Below are positions 58,341-64,000 of a DNA stretch of 64,000 nucleotides, piece after piece. This stretch comes from Boletus sp. NGJ. Lineage: Eukaryota; Basidiomycota; Agaricomycetes; Boletales; Boletaceae. How positions within the stretch are numbered: position 1 is the first letter of the stretch; each line of letters opens with the position of its first letter. The notes beneath the pieces were generated by a model. The model was not told the DNA's origin. It was given only the letters and a program-made list of their open reading frames with translations, and did not search any database. The stretch lies in NCBI GenBank assembly GCA_019096195.1, contig JAGTXK010000005.1:372001-436000 (forward strand), read 5' to 3'. The translations under genes and the position numbers were made by a program.

Positions 58341-59246
58341 TGTTATGCCAGGTAACAATGTGACATGTTCCCAAGTAATCAACCTGTTTGATTACTGGAC
58401 TAGTGGGACTTGAGGGGAAAATACCTCCAGAGGCCCAATGATTCCTCTGACTGGGGACCAGCTGCTAGCTTTACGTAGAGTGTCCTTGGTTGCCTCTATG
58501 ACCAATGGTGGAGTCTTGGATTTACCACAGTGGCACAATTCTCTGAGAAGGAAGGGCAGACTGGATGTGGAGGCCAACAACTATATTGTTGGGCTTACAT
58601 GGCCTAATGCCGGTGGCAGAGTCCCAGGCTTGCACGGGCCAACCTCTGTTGGTCGTTGGGATTGCCAAAGCTTTAGAAGTGGGTTCAGATGGCAAAGAGG
58701 CCACACAAGTGCACAGTGATGAGGAAGACAATCACGAGCACAAGGGCGATCACCTCCAGAGCGGGAGCGAGCTTCTGAGGTGAAGTGGAACCAATAGCGG
58801 GAGAAGCTGGTAGATTACATGGGAAGGAGTGTAGATCTAGGTTAAAGTTACATGAAGGGCCAGTGTCCCTATTTATAGGCCTCGCCCATCTAGGGCAGGC
58901 TTCATATCGTATATGGTAATCATAAGTCACAGACTGAAGATTACCATAAAGGATCTAGGCATCAGTCAAATGGAGATTTGAAATACTAGGCTGTGTGCAA
59001 GAGAACACAGCTGAGGAGGCAATGTCTATGATCGGAACAAAAGAGGTGAAAGGCATGTATTAATGAAATAGGAGGGCGGTGTCCAAACCAAACAGGCAAC
59101 TTCCTAGAAAGGAAGTTCTGGATGGGGTAGTGCCTGAGTCAGTGTTGCGGGGGAATCCCTGGTCTGAGTCAAAGAACAAATTGTCCCATAGTCCTACAGG
59201 GGGTGAGGAGAGAGGAAAAGATGTACTCCCTTCTGTAACCGTAACA
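58341..59246 (+). repeat. Solo LTR, family B, copy 3
   Basis: 906 bp, tgttatgcc...ccgtaaca, with a perfect target duplication TATAG (58336-58340 and 59247-59251). Related over its whole length to copies 1 and 2. Confidence 0.92.
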
Positions 59247-62200
59247 TATAGGGAACACAAATTCTAAAGCAGATATACCCATTATGAGTCATAAGTTCAT
59301 ATACTGCATACTGTAAGATTGTATAGGAGAATTACACAACAAAGACAATTTCCAGTTGCCAGCCAAACAGAATAACTTAGAATCACAATGAGTGCATGGA
59401 TGGAGATTTACCAAACCTCACCACATAGCAGGTTGTGTTGTCCTGTCACTGCATATGCAGATTTAATATGTTGGACTGTTACAGTCATACATGTCTCTAT
59501 TACTACTAGAATAGTATAATAGGAGCAATACACTACATAGTACTCCAATCACAATGAACATAACAAGGTCCTAACTAGTATGATATTTTTGATTATCTAT
59601 GGAACTGTGATTTTGCGCACAAGACAACATCAAATTGATAATTGCCATGAATGCAGAACAATGTAGGACATTAGGTGACTTAGGCACAGTGACCTTAACT
59701 TGCAATGCCAAGTGATCTGATCATTCCAGTCTCAGACAAGATTGCAACACAGAGATCACAGAATTCATTTGGCATACCACAAGAAAATACAACAACATTA
59801 CAAAAGCACAGTAACTGGGGGCATTTTATCCACAACCTTGACAACTCTGATGTTGATTGCAGTCACCACCATCTGATGGCCTTGAGATATAATAGTGTCC
59901 AACTAAAGCCAATGATATGTGGCACTGCTCACATAGTCTACCATGGAGCTTGTATTTTCTCTATTGAACTGATGTTAGCCAGGGTGAACTTGAAGCCAAT
60001 ATTTGCTTACCAGTTTAAAAACACACCAACCATCCTATCCTTTGTGATCAAATAGATTGGCTCATCATTGCCCTCCAATGGGAGAACAAAGTTGGTGCCA
60101 TTGTGTGCAATAAGATAGTGACCAAAAGGAATATTTGGCATGACCTTAGGGCTGGCAGAAGTTGGGACTTCTGGAACTGGGAAAGCTTCTTCAAGGCTCA
60201 AAGTGGTACTAGTGGCCATGCTAACTGCAGTTGGGACAGATTGGAAGGGTACTGGTAAAACTTCTCCAGTGCTTAGAGCATCACTGGCCAAGCTGGCAGG
60301 TGTCAGCAAATTAGGGGGAGTGCCACATATATCTAAAAGCAATCAATAGATTTGAATACATATTTGATTGTAGAAGCTTACTGACATGCTGGGTCAGGCT
60401 GATATCTGTGGTGATTTTGTGGACTGCACCTATGATTTCAGTGGCACATTCCTCTAACAACTGGACACCTTGCAGAAGCTCTGCAAAAGCTTGATGATAA
60501 CATGGTTGTTAGCAAAGAAGGGTAGGGAAGCAGAACATCACGAACCATCCATAGTATCATTCACCAAAATGGAACCTTGCTTGTTGTCAGAGGAATGGGC
60601 ACTTGGGTCAGTGATAGTCATAGTAGTAGTAAGTGCAAACAAAGAGAGTAAGGACTGTAAGATAAGCAAAAGTCAGCCTAAGAAAAAAAAGGAAGTGATG
60701 ACAGACCCTTTATGTCTCTTACAGTTGCTTTGAACTCGATGGTGGTGGCCTTTCAGTACTCCTTGCAGAACCACAGTAGTCTTTCAGTAATTCTTGTAGA
60801 TAGCCTTGGAGCCATGTTGGCTTGAATGCGAGGACACTGTCAAAAAGCATCCAGTGGTCTTTAAGAATCATTTCAGAGTCTGAGGTGCAATTCAGAACCA
60901 CTGTGACTGCAAACCATCTCCTGACCTTCAGGCTAGATCCACTTGTCCTTGAGGCCAGTGCATGGGCTGTAATCAATGGTGAAATTGACTATGGCCCATT
61001 TACCTTCAACATAAGGCATGGTGACATAAGTAGTGGACCATAAAAAATTACCCATGGCCAGCAAGCTGCTTCTGAAACATGTGAGAACCACAACATGCCC
61101 CAACGTGTTGCAACCCCACTGGCATCATGGCATGTTGCAACTTCTTCACTGACACACTACAATGGCATACACTGAGGAAATTTAGCAATTGGATGAAAGC
61201 TCAGGCAAGTTCTAGTCAGAATAGTGTAGGCCTTTTTCTAATCTCTGTGTCTCCACAGCACTGTGTCAAACTTCAACAATGATCCCTCCTAACAGCCTCC
61301 ATTTCAAAAGGGTCAAGAGATTTAAGGTTTATGGCTGAAAGACAAGCTCAACCCTCAGGCAGTATACTAAACTATGTAAAGATGCCATGGGACTTTGAAA
61401 CGTTCACACCTTGATACCCACTATCTATTAGCACCCCACTATGCCCCCGCACTACCTACAGACAATACACTCGCCTACCATTCACCAAAACTCCATCCTA
61501 GCCTTACCTCACACACACCTAGAGTAGCCACTTATCGTATCCTCCCTCATACGATACACCACACCATCGACCACACCTACGTACACCTTCATTGGTGGTA
61601 TCCTTGTCATACCCATTACACTACAACACCAAGTAGCCCCACGGCTAACCCCAGCATCCATCACCACAAGCATAGGCCTACATGCCTCTAAACTATACAA
61701 ATCCCATAGACCACACCTGACGCAGCGCTCAATGCACTACACCCCGTGGGCATGCCTGAAGCAGTGCTCAGCACCCACACAAGTACTAATCAGGAGCTCA
61801 CCTCCAGATCCTCAACTCCTCCACCTGATCCCTGACTCACGCCATAGATCATCTACCATATGCTGCCCCCAAGTACTGATCAAGCAATGCTAGATTAACA
61901 AGCTATTTATCAGGGCATGAACTCCGAACGCTCCAACCATTCCGAGTTCCTGACCAGAACCACTCCGAGCCTTCTGAGTATTCCAAGCATCCCAACCAGA
62001 ACCACCCCCAGAACCCTCTGGAAGCCCTACACTTAGATCTCTCCTTCTATTTCACCTTGTGTCCCTATTTATGAGTTCCTTTGATACATCATAATGTAGC
62101 CACGTCTAGAACGTCACGGACTACATTTCACTTACATGCGCATACTGCACGCATCTCATTCCTCCCCTAGATACTCTCACTATTGGACACTAACACTTCC

Positions 62201-62348
62201 TTGTTCCTGTGATGTCATACCCAGTACCCACGATGTCATAGCACAGCATGGTCCATGCACCACTATTGGTAGTATATAAGTAGCCGGTAGACTACCATGT
62301 TTCACTTAGTCTTGAAATTGCCTTTCTCTCTCTTGCATATTGTCTTAG
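59247..62348. other. Degraded transposon-like DNA, no gene assigned
   Basis: Short open frames on both strands (for example minus 60007-60342 and plus 59705-60055) without recognised domain. The stretch 61400-62340 is less AT-rich, C-rich on the + strand, and ends in a promoter-like segment (gtatataag near 62272) upstream of the following frame. It might be an LTR or a promoter; no second copy lies in the window. Confidence 0.35.
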
Positions 62349-63555
62349 TTGGCAATGCTTGAGATATTGGGTTTAGATTCTTTCTTCTGTTCGTTGCAAG
62401 TTCCTTTCAGACTTCTGTGTTTTAACAAAAAGAAATATGCTTTGAAAGCTCAAAGTAGTGCCACTGAAGAAGACTCATCACTTCTCTCTATGCAAGAACA
62501 TTGTATTGATGACAGTGACCTTGTTCCTATCAATACACTTCCTCCAAAGGCTGATCTTAGTATTCTTGGTGAAGAAGGGCCAAGGAAATGGCATGCATCA
62601 GTAAGTGGATACCTTCTCAACAAGTCTCACACTTGACATATGAACTCAAGGACAATCCTCTTTTGGTATGGGCTCAAGATGACTGGCAGGACTTCCTAGA
62701 CAAGCTTTTACATCTGGAGGGGAGACATGGAAGCCCTGCACTATGCTCTGTTTGCAAGAGTTCACCAGCATCAATGTGATGCTCTGACTGTCTCAGTACT
62801 GACATGATGTGCTTTGCTTTTTTGGTTCAAAGTCATCAAATGATACCCTTGCATTGTGTAAAGGTAGGCTCAAACTTAACAAGACCTCATTTGATTTATA
62901 GTGATTGATTATAGTAGTGGAACAGCATCTATTTTGAGAGAAAAAGCCTAAAAGATCTTGGCCTAAGAATCCAGCTCAGACATCCACCACAGTAGGTGCC
63001 ACAATTTTGTTGAAAATACAGGAAGCTGTTCCAAAGCATAATGACCATTATGAAGACTTTGTTGAGTTGACTGAGTCACTCTCCTCAGATCTCATATCAA
63101 CATGGGAGCAAGAGGTTCAAGAATAGAAACATAACTCAACAAAGCCCAATCTGTTTGAAATCAAGTCACAGGGTAAGTTCCACTCATTTGCATTTAAATC
63201 TAGCTGACTGGGTTATAGAAATCACTGAAGCAGATATTCACCTGTGCCTTGCAATAGAGAACACCATTACCACTAGCAAATCCCCCCAGCCACCATTCCA
63301 CTCAGAGGTCACTCCAAATATTCTTATAGATACCAGCATTGAGCTAGAGGAACAACAGTGAGTTTCTCCAGTTATCCAGTCTAGCAACCACTAATCCCAG
63401 TTTTCTAAGATGGCATTTGATAGCTGAAACTGAGAAGCTTGGATAGCACATCACTGATATGCAAAAAGCACAACTCCAGCAAAGGGCCAATGCACTTATG
63501 CAATGAATCAACACATGGGTAACAATACAAACCCTTTTCATTCCTGGAGCTGCCA
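62349..63555 (+). other. Interrupted coding-like region, unrecognised
   Basis: Frames such as 62349-62636 (with acidic T-E-E-D-S-S-L-L-S) and 63155-63361 look like parts of a decayed + strand gene lying upstream of the KDZ-like fragment. A promoter-like segment precedes it. Confidence 0.3.
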
Positions 63556-63960
63556 GTCTATGAGAAGCAGCAAGAGAGAAAACAAAAATGTTGCACTTCG
63601 ATCTGCTTTAGTGCCCTCAAGATTCCCTCTTTTTTTACCATTGTCAATTGCATGCAGCATTAGTTACAATGAGACCCTCAAGCAGATTGAGTGGAAGCTC
63701 CAGAAAGGTCAGGCACATGACATTTTGAATAAGCTGCATTAGGCACTATGGTTGAAGGCCTACATGTTCTGATTCAAGGATCATTTCTTGCAAGGACAGG
63801 GAGCCAACACACATCCATGGAATTGCCTCAGAAGCATTGATGTGAAAGTACTAACAAGTGCCAGTAAATATCAGGCAGTGCATTATGCCCTCATAGTTCT
63901 GGGCAAGCTCTTAAACAAGATTGGATGAAAAACCAACTTTGACATCTCACAGATGAGGAT
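63556..63960 (+). mobile_element. KDZ-type transposase-like gene, C-terminal fragment, decayed
   Basis: On the + strand the order E-W-K-L-Q-K-G-Q-A-H-D (preceded by a stretch starting R-S-A-L-V-P-S), then F-K-D-H-F-L-Q-G-Q-G-A-N-T, then A-S-K-Y-Q-A-V-H-Y-A-L resembles the conserved 'G-Q-A-x-x-x-L ... K-D-x-x-x-x-G-Q-x-x-N-T-R ... K-Y-R-x-A' region of large Agaricomycete KDZ/CxC2-type transposase proteins. Stops interrupt it and the window ends shortly after. The assignment is from pattern memory and is moderate. Confidence 0.4.
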
Positions 63961-64000
63961 ATCCATTCAATGATAGAAGAGACTGGTGATGCTTGTAGTG

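Noticed and set aside
61395-61691. 98-codon histidine/threonine/proline-rich frame
   Set aside because: Reflects C- and A-rich repeats; no start context or similarity.
1-64000. CRISPR array, bacterial operons or ribosome binding sites
   Set aside because: Spliceosomal introns, tRNA introns and fungal families show a eukaryotic nuclear genome; the regular repeats are LTRs, TIRs or simple repeats.

Overview
The window looks like nuclear DNA of an agaricomycete (basidiomycete) fungus. Genes are broken by many introns of about 48-79 nt, tRNA genes sit between them, and several gene families are typical of Agaricomycetes. The F-box/leucine-rich style protein and its decayed sister resemble a family I associate with Rhizoctonia/Ceratobasidiaceae; that placement is tentative.

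Left part (about 0.6-32.9 kb) is gene-rich, balanced in composition and keeps its CpG. In order: the 3' end of a Tc1 transposon (1-551); a decayed gene of an uncharacterised basidiomycete family (about 780-1690); an F-box gene (3279-4902, -); a PDK1-type AGC kinase with a C-terminal PH domain (5601-8420, -, 9 exons); an Mtf2-like mitochondrial expression factor (9341-10924, -); two tRNA-Ser(AGA) genes, one with an intron (+); an F-box pseudogene (-); a WW-MyTH4-RhoGAP protein (14684-17802, -); a 6-phosphogluconate-dehydrogenase-like gene with a reading-frame problem (18348-19363, -); a CECR5/YKR070W-type HAD hydrolase with two microexons (20522-22262, +); a C2H2 plus Zn2Cys6 transcription factor that stops early (22964-24929, +); a DUF218 membrane protein (25628-26901, +); and an MRH4-type mitochondrial DEAD-box helicase (30775-32856, +). 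All intron phases in these models were checked by summing exon lengths. The kinase and the RhoGAP are both signalling proteins. Mtf2, MRH4 and perhaps the HAD hydrolase are nuclear genes for mitochondrial proteins. I see no functional cluster beyond that.

Right part (about 32.9-64 kb) has no recognisable host gene. It is AT-rich, strikingly poor in CpG, and built of transposable elements inserted into one another. It holds a decayed hAT transposase; a DDE_3 (Tc1/mariner superfamily) remnant; a Tc1 element with long inverted repeats; a Tf1/sushi-like Ty3 chromovirus fossil (44215-50641) with a solo LTR and an older relic of its kin; a second LTR family of about 0.9-1.0 kb present as three solo LTRs; and a tyrosine-recombinase (DIRS-order-like) retroelement fossil (about 50.8-56.2 kb) with a 0.5 kb deletion derivative. 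Exact target-site duplications give the order of insertion at most junctions. The right edge carries a degraded fragment resembling KDZ-type transposase genes.

The most informative parts are the nested insertions with readable order, the 12-nt self-complementarity between the chromovirus LTR and its primer-binding position, the hexamer-repeat ends of the tyrosine-recombinase element, the intron/no-intron tRNA-Ser pair, and the microexons of the HAD gene.
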